A DNA stretch of 64,000 bases from JAPOXR01 sp965199765 (lineage in GTDB: Bacteria > Pseudomonadota > Alphaproteobacteria > Rhodobacterales > Rhodobacteraceae). Under the pieces are notes generated by a model. It did no database searches, was not told where the DNA came from, and saw only the letters and a list, made by a program, of their open reading frames with translations. The stretch is taken from positions 1,240,001 to 1,304,000 of the forward strand of contig CBDATC010000001.1 in the NCBI GenBank assembly GCA_965199765.1, in the 5' to 3' direction. This document shows, piece after piece, positions 53,290 to 63,600 of this stretch; position 1 is the first letter of the stretch; every line of letters starts with the position of its first letter. A program made the translations under genes and the position numbers.

Positions 53290-54693
53290 ATGGCTTGGTC
53301 ATTGATCAAAATTCTGCTGTTTGTCACAGCAATCGCGGTCATCAGTTTGGCAGCTTCTCAGATTGCTGAAATCGGATCTGAAATTCGTTTGGTTATCGCT
53401 GATTATGAACTGTCGATGTCACCAGTGGTCTTTACTGTTGGGATTGTTCTTCTGTTTCCGGCATTTTGGCTGTTGTATTTTTTTATCGGATTAATCAGAG
53501 CATGCATCAGCTTCCTAATGGGAGATGAAACCGCGCTGTCGCGCTATTTCAACAAAAACAGGGAACATCGGGGTTACGAGGCCTTGGCTGATGGTCTTTT
53601 GGCTATGGCCTCCGGTGAACCTAAGCTTGCCATGACAAAAGCGGTGCGCGCAGAGCATCTCCTCAACAGACCTGAGATCACCGGAATCGTGACCGCGCAA
53701 GCGGCTGAGCGCGCAGGGGATACTCCGAAAGCGATTGCTGCCTATAAGAATCTGTTAAACGATGACCGCACGAAATTCGCCGGAATTTCGGGATTGCTTA
53801 AGCATAAGATCGCGGAAGGCGACACGACCACCGCGCTCGCTCTCGCAGAAAAAGCCTTTGCTTTGCGACCTCAGCATGACGATCTGCAAAACACTCTTTT
53901 AAAGCTGCAGTCGGTTTCGGAAGACTGGGCTGGAGCTCAGAAAACCCTGGCCGCGAAGTTAAAGCACCGCAGAATTCCTCGAGATGTCTACAAGCGGCGA
54001 GACGCTGTTCTGGCTTTTGCCGAAGGCCGAAGGAAAATTCAAAGCGGTGAAAACGAGGAGGGTGAACAGGATGTGCTTGCGGCGAACAAGCATTCGCCCG
54101 GATTGATTCCAGCGGCGGTGCTCGCCTGCCGGATAAAGGCGCGAGCAGGTGACAAGAAATCGGCGACGAGCATCATTCGAAGGGCTTGGAGCATTCAGCC
54201 GCACCCAGAGCTGGCTGCTGCGTTTGCCGAACTTGAGCCAGATGAAGATCCGAACGCGCGCAAGGGCAGATTCGAGAGGATGATCGGAAAGGACAGCACG
54301 CATCCCGAAGCCAGGATGCTGATGGCGGAGCTTTCAATCGCTGATGAGGATTTTGCCCAAGCCCGCCGCGAAATCGCTTCATTAGCCGACGAAAATCCCA
54401 CGGTCCGCTCATTGGCGATCATGGCTGCGGTTGAACGCGGACAAGGCGCTGATGATGCTGTTGTTCGAGGCTGGCTGACCAAAGCTGTGACTGCTTCGCG
54501 CGGACCTCAGTGGGTTTGCGATGTCTGCGGTCAAATCCATTCCGAGTGGGTGCCGGTGTGCAAAAGGTGCCAGGGTTTTGATACGCTCGATTGGACCGAG
54601 GCATCAGAAACCGTTGAACTGCCGGCTGTTCAGGACGGTCTTCTCATGCTTGTTGCCAGCAACTCCGGTTCGGAAGCGGAGAGTTCCCGATGA
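53290..54693 (+). CDS. hemY: HemY-like tetratricopeptide membrane protein
   Basis: A 467-residue protein with two N-terminal transmembrane helices (residues 5-25 and 45-75), then TPR-like repeats (residues 100-430; for example MTKAVRAEHLLNRPEITGIV) and a C-terminal rubredoxin-like knuckle, WVCDVCGQIHSEWVPVCKRC. HemY is tied to haem synthesis in bacteria although it is not the oxidase of the same name in Firmicutes. The ATG at 53290 lies ten bases after the mitofilin-like stop. Confidence 0.9.
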   Translation: MAWSLIKILLFVTAIAVISLAASQIAEIGSEIRLVIADYELSMSPVVFTVGIVLLFPAFWLLYFFIGLIRACISFLMGDETALSRYFNKNREHRGYEALADGLLAMASGEPKLAMTKAVRAEHLLNRPEITGIVTAQAAERAGDTPKAIAAYKNLLNDDRTKFAGISGLLKHKIAEGDTTTALALAEKAFALRPQHDDLQNTLLKLQSVSEDWAGAQKTLAAKLKHRRIPRDVYKRRDAVLAFAEGRRKIQSGENEEGEQDVLAANKHSPGLIPAAVLACRIKARAGDKKSATSIIRRAWSIQPHPELAAAFAELEPDEDPNARKGRFERMIGKDSTHPEARMLMAELSIADEDFAQARREIASLADENPTVRSLAIMAAVERGQGADDAVVRGWLTKAVTASRGPQWVCDVCGQIHSEWVPVCKRCQGFDTLDWTEASETVELPAVQDGLLMLVASNSGSEAESSR

Positions 54694-54852
54694 GCCGTCT
54701 AATCATCTTGAATGCCGGGGCTTGGTGTTTCGCTTGTTGTCATTGATGTAAGCAGCGCTTTCCGATCAACGGAAATACAGCGCAAAATTCGAACGCGCTC
54801 GAATGCGCAAGCGCTACTCATTTGGATTTTTTTGTGGTAAATGCCGTGCCAA

Positions 54853-54927
54853 GCCGGTGTAGCTCAGCGGTAGAGCAGGTCATTCGTAATGACAAGGTCA
54901 GGGGTTCAAGTCCCTTCTCCGGCACCA
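54853..54927 (+). tRNA. tRNA-Thr (anticodon CGT)
   Basis: Cloverleaf with D-arm AGCTCAGCGGTAGAGC, anticodon loop TTCGTAA (CGT), T-arm GGTTCAAGTCC and encoded CCA at 54925-54927. It reads ACG codons. In the acceptor stem position 6:67 would pair T with T, and the top of the anticodon stem (27:43) is G with A; relatives have a normal pair at 6:67. It lies between hemY and ubiB. Confidence 0.92.
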
Positions 54928-55156
54928 GACTTCAATTGAAATCGAGATCGCCGCATCAGCTTCCCCCACTTGTGCCAACAATATGTTCGATTTTGATCGC
55001 AGGTGGCTGGGCAACCTGGCAGGACGATGATCTTAGGGCGTGTGCAGGCTTTTTTCTGTGGCGCAATCCTGCGGTTCGAAGCCTTTGGGGCGCCTTGCGC
55101 CAGAAGTCGCATCGTGATGCCCCGGTGCGGTGATACCGGCAATTGATGCTACGATG

Positions 55157-56677
55157 TCAAATTATCGCAATGACAATGGCGAGCGCCGCAGCTGCGGTGA
55201 AACCAAGCGCGAATGCAAGGAAATTTCCTTTTTTAACCGGGGGTTTTTCTTCTTGCTTATAGTTCCGTGTAGCCGCTTCTGCCAATTCTGGAAGTCGAGG
55301 ACCGATACGGGTCAAGAGCCTTGCGGCTTCGCCGAAATCCCGTATCACGGCGGCCGGGCCGAGGTGATGCAGTACGTATTTTTCTACAATAGGACGTGCG
55401 GTATTCCAGATATTCACTTTCGCATCGAGCGATCGTGCCACACCTTCAACCACCACCATCGTGCGTTGCAGCAGAAGTAATTCCGTCCGGGTTTCCATTC
55501 CGAATCGCTCGGTGACTTCGAAGAGATGCGACAAAAGCCGAGCCATGGATATCCGGCTGGCATCCATGCCGAAAATAGGTTCGCCGACGGATCTGAGAGC
55601 TTGCGCGAATTCGGCGACATTTTTGCTTGAAGGAACGTATCCGGCTTCGAAATGCGCCCGAGCGACACTAAGATAGTCTCGTCGGATAAAGCCCATTAAG
55701 ATTTCTGCATAGACCCGCCGGGTATACATGTCGATGCGGCCCATAATGCCAAAATCCATCACAAGGATTCGGCCGTCATCCGCCACTTTAAAATTGCCTT
55801 GGTGCATATCTGCGTGGAAGTAACCGTCACGTAATGCCATGCGGAGAAACATCTGAATGAGCTGCTTTGCCAATTGAGTTGTATCATGTCCGGCTTTATT
55901 CAGCGCATCCACGTCAGCGAGATTGATTCCCTCAACCCAGTCTATGGTCAACACCCGTTTTGCTGACATCGACCAACGAACCGAGGGTACGCCGATTCCT
56001 GTGTCATTCTTGGTGATATGTGCGAATTCATCCGCCGCCGAAGCTTCCAAGCGCAGATCCAGCTCACGATGAACAACACCTTCAAAATGCTCGATCACTG
56101 CCTGAGGCTTTAATCGCCGCGAGGAAGGTGAAAGACGCCGAATGAAATCAGCGGCAAAGTAGAATGCGTCGATATCACGCTGGAACGCCCTTTCAATATT
56201 AGGCCGAAGCACCTTGACGGCGACATGCGTTCCATCTTCGCGGAGTCGTGCTTTGTGCACTTGAGCGATCGATGCAGCCGCGACTGAATCGCTGAATTCT
56301 GAAAACAATTCTTCTGTAGGCACCCCTATTTCGAGTTCAAAACTGCGTTTCGCTTCACTTGTTGGAATCGCCGGTAATCGGTTTTGCAGGATGCGAAGCT
56401 CTGTCGCGATCTCAGAGCCCACCACATCCGGCCTGGTCGAAAGCAATTGGCCTAACTTCACATAAGCGGGACCGAGCGCGGTCAGCGCGCGGACCACCGG
56501 CGGCTGAGCAGGATCACCTCTGAGGCCAAACCACTGAAACGGCCAACCGAAGACGCGTATTGCGATTTTCAGGTTGCGATGGGGGACCATCGCATCGACC
56601 ACTATGCGCATGGCTCCGGTGCGCTCGAATGTCGCGCCGGTTCGGAGAAGTCGGAAGACGTTGTGCGGTCCACGCAT
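55157..56677 (-). CDS. ubiB: Ubiquinone biosynthesis kinase-like protein UbiB
   Basis: An atypical kinase (ADCK/COQ8 family) needed for ubiquinone synthesis, thought to use ATPase activity to free lipid precursors from membrane. The 506-residue protein has KLGQLLSTRPD with the family KxGQ at 74-77, VAVKVLRPN with the ATP-binding Lys, FHADMHQGNF in the catalytic loop, VMDFGIMG, and two C-terminal transmembrane helices (residues 475-505). It begins three bases after the ubiE stop, so they form one operon. Confidence 0.95.
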   Translation of the reverse strand: MRGPHNVFRLLRTGATFERTGAMRIVVDAMVPHRNLKIAIRVFGWPFQWFGLRGDPAQPPVVRALTALGPAYVKLGQLLSTRPDVVGSEIATELRILQNRLPAIPTSEAKRSFELEIGVPTEELFSEFSDSVAAASIAQVHKARLREDGTHVAVKVLRPNIERAFQRDIDAFYFAADFIRRLSPSSRRLKPQAVIEHFEGVVHRELDLRLEASAADEFAHITKNDTGIGVPSVRWSMSAKRVLTIDWVEGINLADVDALNKAGHDTTQLAKQLIQMFLRMALRDGYFHADMHQGNFKVADDGRILVMDFGIMGRIDMYTRRVYAEILMGFIRRDYLSVARAHFEAGYVPSSKNVAEFAQALRSVGEPIFGMDASRISMARLLSHLFEVTERFGMETRTELLLLQRTMVVVEGVARSLDAKVNIWNTARPIVEKYVLHHLGPAAVIRDFGEAARLLTRIGPRLPELAEAATRNYKQEEKPPVKKGNFLAFALGFTAAAALAIVIAII

Positions 56678-56680
56678 GAC

Positions 56681-57433
56681 TTAGATTTTCCAGCCGGAAT
56701 GAATCGATGCAACGCCCATCGCCAAGTTGCGAAATTTCACATCGGAAAATCCGCAATCCGCCAAAATGCCTGCAAATGTATTTTGATCCGGGAATTGCCG
56801 AATGCTTTCGACGAGATACTGATAGCTTTCACGATCATTGGCGACGAATTGACCCAAGTCCGGCAGAACGTCAAATGAGTATCTGTCATAGAGTTTACGA
56901 AATCCAGGGTTGGCGGGTTCGCTGAATTCCAGCACCAAGATTCGCCCGCCGATTTTCAGAACACGATGAATTTCACCGAGTCCGGCAAGTATGTCGGTGA
57001 AGTTGCGGATTCCAAATGCGATGGTGCAGGCATCGAACATGCGGTCCGGAAACGGCATTGCCTGCGCATCACCTGCAATCCAATCTATCGCGCTGCTGTT
57101 CTTTCCAGCGGCGACCCGCTCTTTGCCTTTAACGAGCATTTTTTCAGTCAGATCCAACACCGCAACTTCGGCTCCGGGTTCGCGGTTTGCGATCCGAGAC
57201 GCGATGTCGCCGGTGCCGCCTGCTAGATCCAGAATCTTTTGTCCTGGCTGCGGGGCCAGCCAATCCACCATCGCGGTCTTCCAGATTCGATGCGAACCAG
57301 CCGACATGATGTCGTTCATGAGATCGTATCGGTCGGATACAGAAGCGAACAGTTCCTTAATCAGACCGGTCTTGGCGTTTTCAGGGACTTGTCCAAATCC
57401 GAAATGTGTGGATTTTCCGGAGCTCTTGTTCAT
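56681..57433 (-). CDS. ubiE: Bifunctional demethylmenaquinone/2-methoxy-6-polyprenyl-benzoquinol methylase UbiE
   Basis: C-methyltransferase of quinone synthesis. The 250-residue protein has GLIKELFASVSDRYDLMNDI near the start, SAM loop ILDLAGGTGDIA, VLDLTEKML, CTIAFGIRN and LEFSEP, all standard for UbiE. Operon with ubiB; in alphaproteobacteria it is often divergent from mutM, as here (95 bases between starts). Confidence 0.95.
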   Translation of the reverse strand: MNKSSGKSTHFGFGQVPENAKTGLIKELFASVSDRYDLMNDIMSAGSHRIWKTAMVDWLAPQPGQKILDLAGGTGDIASRIANREPGAEVAVLDLTEKMLVKGKERVAAGKNSSAIDWIAGDAQAMPFPDRMFDACTIAFGIRNFTDILAGLGEIHRVLKIGGRILVLEFSEPANPGFRKLYDRYSFDVLPDLGQFVANDRESYQYLVESIRQFPDQNTFAGILADCGFSDVKFRNLAMGVASIHSGWKI

Positions 57434-57528
57434 AAATGTTGGACCGTCGGTTCAATTCGCTACATATCATTCACCTATCTGAAAAGTCGACTAAAGAAAA
57501 ATGACCGATTCAAAATTCAAGAGCCGCT

Positions 57529-58371
57529 GTGCCCGAGCTTCCTGAAGTTGAAACCGTCAGGCGAGGTTTGGAAGGCGCAATGGCTGGCCAGACAATAGCG
57601 TCGGTGGAGCTTCGCCGAGCGGATTTGCGCTGGCCTTTTCCGGAACGAATGGAAGAAAGGCTGACGGGAGCATCGATTCTGCGTTTTGGGCGGCTGGGCA
57701 AGTACATTCTGGCCGATTTGTCCACTGGGGAAACGCTGATCATTCATCTCGGCATGTCTGGTAGTTTTTCCATTTTCGATGCCGCCAGGCGCTTATCGGC
57801 CAGTGATTTCGGCGCGCATGACCATGTGGTGTTTGTTCTGAGTTCGGGAACCGCGGTTCTGTACAATGATCCGCGCCGCTTCGGAATGATGGATTTGACT
57901 GCCAGCGCCAAGTCAAAGTCGCACAGGCTGCTCTGCCGGCTTGGCCCGGAACCCTTGTCGCCTGAGTTTACCCCTGCGGTTCTTCACCAATCATTGAGCT
58001 GCACCCGTGCATCGGTAAAGGCGGCGCTGCTTGATCAGCGCCGGATAGCGGGTCTGGGAAACATTTATGTATGCGAGTCGCTTTGGCTGGCCGGCATTTC
58101 TCCGCTCTGCGCTGCTTTTCGAGTTTCGGCAAAGCAGGCGGTCAATCTAGCGGATAGCGTGCGCCGAGTATTGAACGCCGCCATCGCAGCGGGCGGTTCT
58201 TCCCTTCGTGACCATCGGCATCCCGAAGGTTCATTTGGTTATTTTCAACACAGCTTCAGTGTTTACGGGCGCGCGGGAGAGCCTTGCCTCCGCAGCGCGT
58301 GTCCGGGTACAGTGGAGCGCTTGGTGCAATCAGGCCGGGCAACATTTTTTTGCCGGGAATGTCAGTGTTGA
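57529..58371 (+). CDS. mutM: Formamidopyrimidine-DNA glycosylase
   Basis: Removes 8-oxoguanine and formamidopyrimidines from DNA. The 280-residue protein starts at GTG with the catalytic Pro2-Glu3 (PELPEVETVRRGL), has LGMSGSF, NDPRRFGMM, the H2TH helix RRIAGLGNIYVCES and the zinc finger CLRSACPG...FFCRECQC at the C-terminus. Together with MutT at 3.6 kb it forms the 8-oxo-guanine defence. Confidence 0.96.
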   Translation: MPELPEVETVRRGLEGAMAGQTIASVELRRADLRWPFPERMEERLTGASILRFGRLGKYILADLSTGETLIIHLGMSGSFSIFDAARRLSASDFGAHDHVVFVLSSGTAVLYNDPRRFGMMDLTASAKSKSHRLLCRLGPEPLSPEFTPAVLHQSLSCTRASVKAALLDQRRIAGLGNIYVCESLWLAGISPLCAAFRVSAKQAVNLADSVRRVLNAAIAAGGSSLRDHRHPEGSFGYFQHSFSVYGRAGEPCLRSACPGTVERLVQSGRATFFCRECQC

Positions 58372-58665
58372 GACGGTTTGAATTCGGCGGACAACATCAT
58401 ATCTGTGGAAAGTCCATGTGAATTCAGCGCCCAAGGCGGCGGTGTGTTCAGGGATTTTTGAATGGTGCGCTGGCGAAGGGTTCAAATTTGGTGGTTTTGA
58501 CACTGGATTCCTGCAACGGAACAGGTATTCTATCAATTGGTAAATGTGGCAATGAGGCGCCGATACATCAAGCCTGACGGGAAGAGGGCAACATTGATAA
58601 TGGCAAATCCTGCCGAAAATTCACAACCGCCGCGTTTTGGCAATGCTGCAGAATGGAATGCATTA

Positions 58666-59442
58666 ATGGCTTATGAAAACATCATAGTCGAAGTGGGACA
58701 CAATATCGGTTTGGTTCAACTGAACAGACAAAACAAACGAAATGCACTGAACCAACCGCTTCGGACTGAGTTGTGCGACGCCTTGACGGAATTGGATCGC
58801 AACGCCAACGTCAGGTGTCTTGTTTTAACAGGAGCAGGAAAGGACTTCTGCGCCGGAGCTGACATCGCCGAAATGAGCGAAAAGGGTTTTGTCGAAATGT
58901 ATGCAAGCGATCAATTCGCTCGCGAAGCCCAGGTCTTTGAAAGCCTTAGGAAGCCGATTATCGCCGGAGTTGCTGGCCGTGCATTTGGCGGAGGATGCGA
59001 GATCGCCATGATGTGCGACATCATCATTGCCGCAGAGAGTGCTGTCTTTGGCCAACCGGAAATCAATATTGGTGTCATCGCCGGTATGGGCGGCACCCAA
59101 AGACTGACGCGCGCAGTAGGAAAAACCAAATCAATGGAAATGCACCTTACAGGACGCAGCATGCATGCGGCCGAGGCAGCGCAGTCTGGATTGGTGTCGC
59201 GGGTGGTGGAGGACGGCGAGCTGCAGAGTGAGGTTATGTCGCTTGCCCATCGTATCGCCGAAAAACCGCTTTTGGCCGTTTTGGCGGTCAAAGAAGCTGT
59301 CAACCGAGCCGAGGAGCTGTCGCTTCGTGAAGGATTGCTGTTTGAGCGGAGACTGTTTCATTCGATCTTCGCAACCGCCGACAAAGAAGAGGGCATGCAA
59401 GCGTTTATTGATAAACGGACACCACGCTTCCGCGGTCGCTGA
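58666..59442 (+). CDS. Enoyl-CoA hydratase
   Basis: Adds water to 2-enoyl-CoA in fatty-acid oxidation. The 258-residue crotonase has the oxyanion GAGKDFCAGADIAEM, the first catalytic Glu in GRAFGGGCEIAMMCD and the second in FGQPEINIGVIAG, and the C-terminal helix. The ATG at 58666 (MAYENIIVEVG) is preferred; starts at 58600 or 58537 would add 22-43 unconserved residues. It lies between mutM and rpsT, a conserved alphaproteobacterial order. Confidence 0.93.
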   Translation: MAYENIIVEVGHNIGLVQLNRQNKRNALNQPLRTELCDALTELDRNANVRCLVLTGAGKDFCAGADIAEMSEKGFVEMYASDQFAREAQVFESLRKPIIAGVAGRAFGGGCEIAMMCDIIIAAESAVFGQPEINIGVIAGMGGTQRLTRAVGKTKSMEMHLTGRSMHAAEAAQSGLVSRVVEDGELQSEVMSLAHRIAEKPLLAVLAVKEAVNRAEELSLREGLLFERRLFHSIFATADKEEGMQAFIDKRTPRFRGR

Positions 59443-59560
59443 ACAGAACACTGGTTTTCTCGGGATTGTTTTTGCCATTGCCAGCTAAATTGAATTGACA
59501 TTGCTTGGTGAAGGCACTACATGCCCCTCTCCAGACCGCAGGGAATATTCGAGTACAAAT

Positions 59561-59827
59561 ATGGCCAACACGAGACAGGCGCGCAAACGGGCGAAGCAAG
59601 CTCTGCAGAGAACGAAGATCAATCGGTCGAGAATCTCCCGCATACGCACTTTTATCCGACGTGTCGAAAGTGCGGTTGAAACCCGAGACGGAACAGCGGC
59701 AGCGGAAGCGCTCCGGCAAGCGCAGCCTGAAATCATGCGGGGCGTTACAAAGGGAGTGCTTCACCGCAACACCGCGAGCCGCAAAGTCTCTCGGTTGGCG
59801 AAGCAGATTAAAGCGATTAACGCCTAG
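59561..59827 (+). CDS. rpsT: 30S ribosomal protein S20
   Basis: An 88-residue basic protein binding 16S rRNA in the small subunit. It begins MANTRQARKRAKQALQRTKI and ends VSRLAKQIKAINA, typical for S20. The start is at 59561, not the upstream frame start. In many alphaproteobacteria dnaA follows; here it does not. Confidence 0.96.
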   Translation: MANTRQARKRAKQALQRTKINRSRISRIRTFIRRVESAVETRDGTAAAEALRQAQPEIMRGVTKGVLHRNTASRKVSRLAKQIKAINA

Positions 59828-59914
59828 GGACGAAACTCGCCAGCTTATGAGCCTTGGTGGTTCATGTTGTGAAACCCTTATGAACCAGCTGATCAAGCCG
59901 TTTTCTTCTTGAAA

Positions 59915-59967
59915 AAGCACAGCGAACCTTGCCTAACGCTCTTTTGTGCTTGGCAGGCTTAGGCAAG
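59915..59967 (+). terminator. Two interleaved hairpins downstream of rpsT
   Basis: AAGCACA (59915-59921) pairs with TGTGCTT (59945-59951) and CTTGCCTAA (59928-59936) pairs exactly with TTAGGCAAG (59959-59967). The arms alternate as A-B-A'-B', so the two stems either exclude each other or fold as a pseudoknot. No clean T-run follows the second stem. It probably limits readthrough from rpsT, but its dual form is unusual for a simple terminator. Confidence 0.5.
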
Positions 59968-60647
59968 CCTTGATTTCATTGCGCTGTAAGTATTTTCAGT
60001 GGGATCCGGTCCCGGGATCGCTGCAGCGGTTTCACGGAAGCGACTCGCTCGAGCCGTGAGCGCAGCCAGACGGATTTTCACGCAGAGAACGGTCTAGCTG
60101 TTCGGAGTCATTTCGTGAAATAAGACGATCTTTAGCGCCTTGCCGCTCCACCTATGCCGTTCTGGTTTCCGAACGGACTGCGTTGATAACATGTGTCAAG
60201 CGCCACTGAGCCGGTCGATGCATTTGAAAAGCCAGAAATCGCCCGGTCTTCGGCAATCAACGATCAAGCATCGCCCATGCGCGGGTCTGAGATGGGATGC
60301 CGCCTCGGTTCTTGTGTTTTCGACCTCGATAACGCACGCTAAAAAACCAAATAAAAACAACGGGTTGAACACACCCGCCACTGTTTTGATGTTTCATGGC
60401 CAAGTGAAAGGCTCTCTGTGCGACATCTTGCAAAATATCGGTTTTCAGATCGGTTCAATGCAGATGGTTACTCCGCGAACCATTCGCCAGCGCACTGGAC
60501 ACTGCTTCGTCGGTTCAGAATCCGGAACTCTGAAACGGTCGTGGAAGACCGCCGTCTCCGCACGACGGTAGGATTAATTGGCGAGTGTTTTATATCGGTC
60601 CACCCGATTCGCTTCCGCAACACGAACCGGGGGACCGCAGTGATTTG
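59968..60647. other. Spacer between rpsT and the large surface protein, nothing identified
   Basis: About 680 bases where dnaA would lie in many relatives. No DnaA protein motif, no clusters of DnaA boxes and no RNA gene can be seen. Short open frames are not protein-like. Part may be the 3' untranslated region of the convergent adhesin gene. Confidence 0.5.
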
Positions 60648-63600
60648 TCAGAACTGGAATTCAGCGCTGAACGAAAGACCGTAGCTTTTGAAGTCAGAGA
60701 CGCCGATACCGTCATAAAAGCTGTCGAGTGTGAGGCGGGCTGTCTCACTCACCCTGTAATCAACGCCAAACTCAACGCGTCCGCGCGCTTCGGAAAGCGC
60801 CGAATCCCCGCTGCCTCCATCAGTATGCGACATGATCACACCCATGCCTCCTGTGATCAGCAGATTTCCCTGACGCGCGCTGACAGGCACTGCGAAATCC
60901 GATCCCAGTTCGAGCTGTCCGAGCCGGACGGTCTGACCGCGAACCTGGATGCCTTGGTCATCCGTAAACGCTTCCGCGCGGTCCTCAAACCAGCCGGCAT
61001 CGACATACGGGGACAGTGTGAATCCTGCGTCGTCCAAGGGAATTTCACCTTCGGCACGAATTTTCGCGAGCATTCTTTCCGTATCGAACGATCCCTTTCG
61101 CCCGCCGCGAGAATTGCCACTCGCGAGGCTGAATTCGTTTCTCGATCCCCCGTAAAGCAGCCTTCCTTCAAAAAACAACGGCTGCGTCCGGCTTCGGGCG
61201 ACAAAGTAAGGCCCGATCAGCCAACCCTGTCCATTGATGGACGCCTGACCGGTGTTCAAATTCTCATCCGCACGGTCGAACTGGAGCATTACCCCGCCGA
61301 GCAGGGTTTCGGAAAACGGCATATGGACGCCAACCGATCCGAACAGGTAATTGCTGTCCGCCGAATCGCGTTCAGAACGCGCTCCTGTGATCTCACCCCA
61401 CATGCCGTTATGTGTGAACGCTCCGTCGAAGACAACGGAGTGTTCCGTCGCCTGCAGGTTAAATCGCCGTTCAGCGGTGGCCTGAGGATTCGGATCTTTC
61501 AAAAACCGGATCAAATCGGGCTGGTTATTGACCAGCGCGTTTGCTCGGCCCAGAAGATAATCCCCAATGGGCGCTGCGATTTCATCCGTCCCTTCCACAT
61601 GGATAGTGACATTCGCTTCAGACCCGTTCTCAGTCATGATTTCGAACGTATCCATTTCTTCATCACCGGCATTCAACGCTTGAGTGGCCTGTCGGTGATT
61701 GTCCAGCTTGTAGGTCCATTCCCCGTTCGTATTGATCGTGAAAACGCCATATTCACCTATCTCATCCGACTGGGGTACGAATGGTGAGTCGCTGCTGCTG
61801 GTAGCCGTCCCTTTATCCATGTTATCAAGATCTTCGATGACCCGCCCCGTCAGATCCCCGTCGATGTCCGAGCCTGTTGACCCGGCGTTTCCTTGCTCTG
61901 CTTGTGCTGCAGGCGTGCCGGTTTCAGAGACATTGGTTCCCTTGATCAAACCATTATCCGCAGCGTTGATGGTATCGACCCGAACGATGTAAGTCGTTCC
62001 ATTTTTCAAGTCGGAGATTTCGGTTGACGAGCCGCGCACCTGCGTCCCTGCGTTCAAGGATGTTCCTTGTCCTTGCACACGCCATCGCACGCGATAACCG
62101 TTCTGCGCGTCGGCCGCCGCCGCCCAGGACACGTGAAGGGCCTTATCGCGGGGACTCACCTGCAGATTGCTCACTTTCAGATCTTCGCCCATTTTGGTCG
62201 TCGACGCTTCGGGAGTTCCTGTGGCATCAATCAGGATGAACCGACGGGTCTCGTCCCCGCGTTGTGTTTCGCTGATCACTTCACCGTTAGACTTAATCGT
62301 TCCTATAGCAACATAATAGGCCTGACCATTGGTCAAGCCGGTGATAGTGAAGGACGTGTCCGTCGCTCCGGCTTCTGATTTGCCTTCGGCGTTAGCTGAT
62401 CCGGAATCGGCCCGGCGCCATGACAACAAATACCCGTTGGGCGCGCATGAGGCGGCATCCCAGTGCGCCGTCAGCTGGCCGTCCCCGGATTCCAAACGAA
62501 GATTGCTCGGGGAAGTGAGCGGGTTGCAGTCCTGAACCTTCGAGGACGCCACAGGCGTGCCGGTTTCAGTGACATTGGTTCCCTTAATCAACCCGTTGTT
62601 CTTGGCGTTGACGGTATCGACGCGAACGAGGTAAGTCGTCCCATTTTTTAAGCCGGGGATTTCGATCGACGAGCCGGTCACCTTCACTCCTGCGCTCAAG
62701 GATGCCCCTTGTTTTTTCTCGCGCCAGCGCACGAGAAATCCGTTCTGCGCACTGGCCGCCGCCGTCCAGGACACGTGAAGGGCTTGATCGCGGGGACTCA
62801 CCTTCAGATTGGCGATCCGGTCACCCTGCACCGTATCCTCACCCGGAGTGTCATCGGCCCCGTTCACTGTGATGATCACTGCCGCCTCGGCTCCGTCTGA
62901 AGCGGCGATTGTAAATCTGTCGGTCTTTCTATCCCTTGCGCCGAGCGCGTTGGTGTCAGAGTCCTCATTGTCGAGCGTGTAAGTCCAGACCCCGCCGTCT
63001 GTAATACTGAAAGTTCCGTATTTCCCTGTCGCACGCGTCTGGGCGTTGAAGCTCGGGGGAGGTTCGGTGTCAACATCGGTAACAGACGCTGTGCCGTTTG
63101 CTGTGCCGGCAGCAACATCGTCCTCGTTCACAGACCCCGTCAGGGCGCCGCCGATGGTTGACTTGTCATCGGCTCCGTTCACTGTGATGACCACTGTCGC
63201 CTCGGCTCCGTCTGAAGCGGCGATTGTAAATCTGTCGGTCTTTCTGTCTCTTGCGCCGAGCGCGTTGGTGTCGGGGTCATCATTGTCGAGCGTGTATGTC
63301 CAGACCCCGCCGTCTGTAATGCTGAATGTCCCGTATGTGCCTGCCTCCCTTTGGGCGTTGAAGGTTGCTCCGCCGGGAGGCCCCGAAAGAGTCGCGGTTC
63401 CCTTCGCCGTGGTCTGGGACGCATCTTCGGTGACGGTTCCCGCCAGGTTGCCGTCGATCACGGTCGAGGACGCTTCAGGCGTGCCGGTTTCAGTGACATT
63501 GGTTCCCTTGATCAACCCGTTATTCGCGGCGTTGATGGTATCGACGCGAACGAGGTAAGTCGTCCCGTTTGTCAAGCCGGAGATTTCGTAAGACGCTCCG

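Noticed and set aside
59828..60647. Replication origin beside rpsT
   Set aside because: No cluster of TTATNCACA-type DnaA boxes and no dnaA gene in the window.
60585..61787. 400-codon plus-strand frame opposite the barrel of the large surface protein
   Set aside because: Antisense shadow: the minus strand has recognisable VCBS, FN3 and barrel domains and the plus frame matches nothing.
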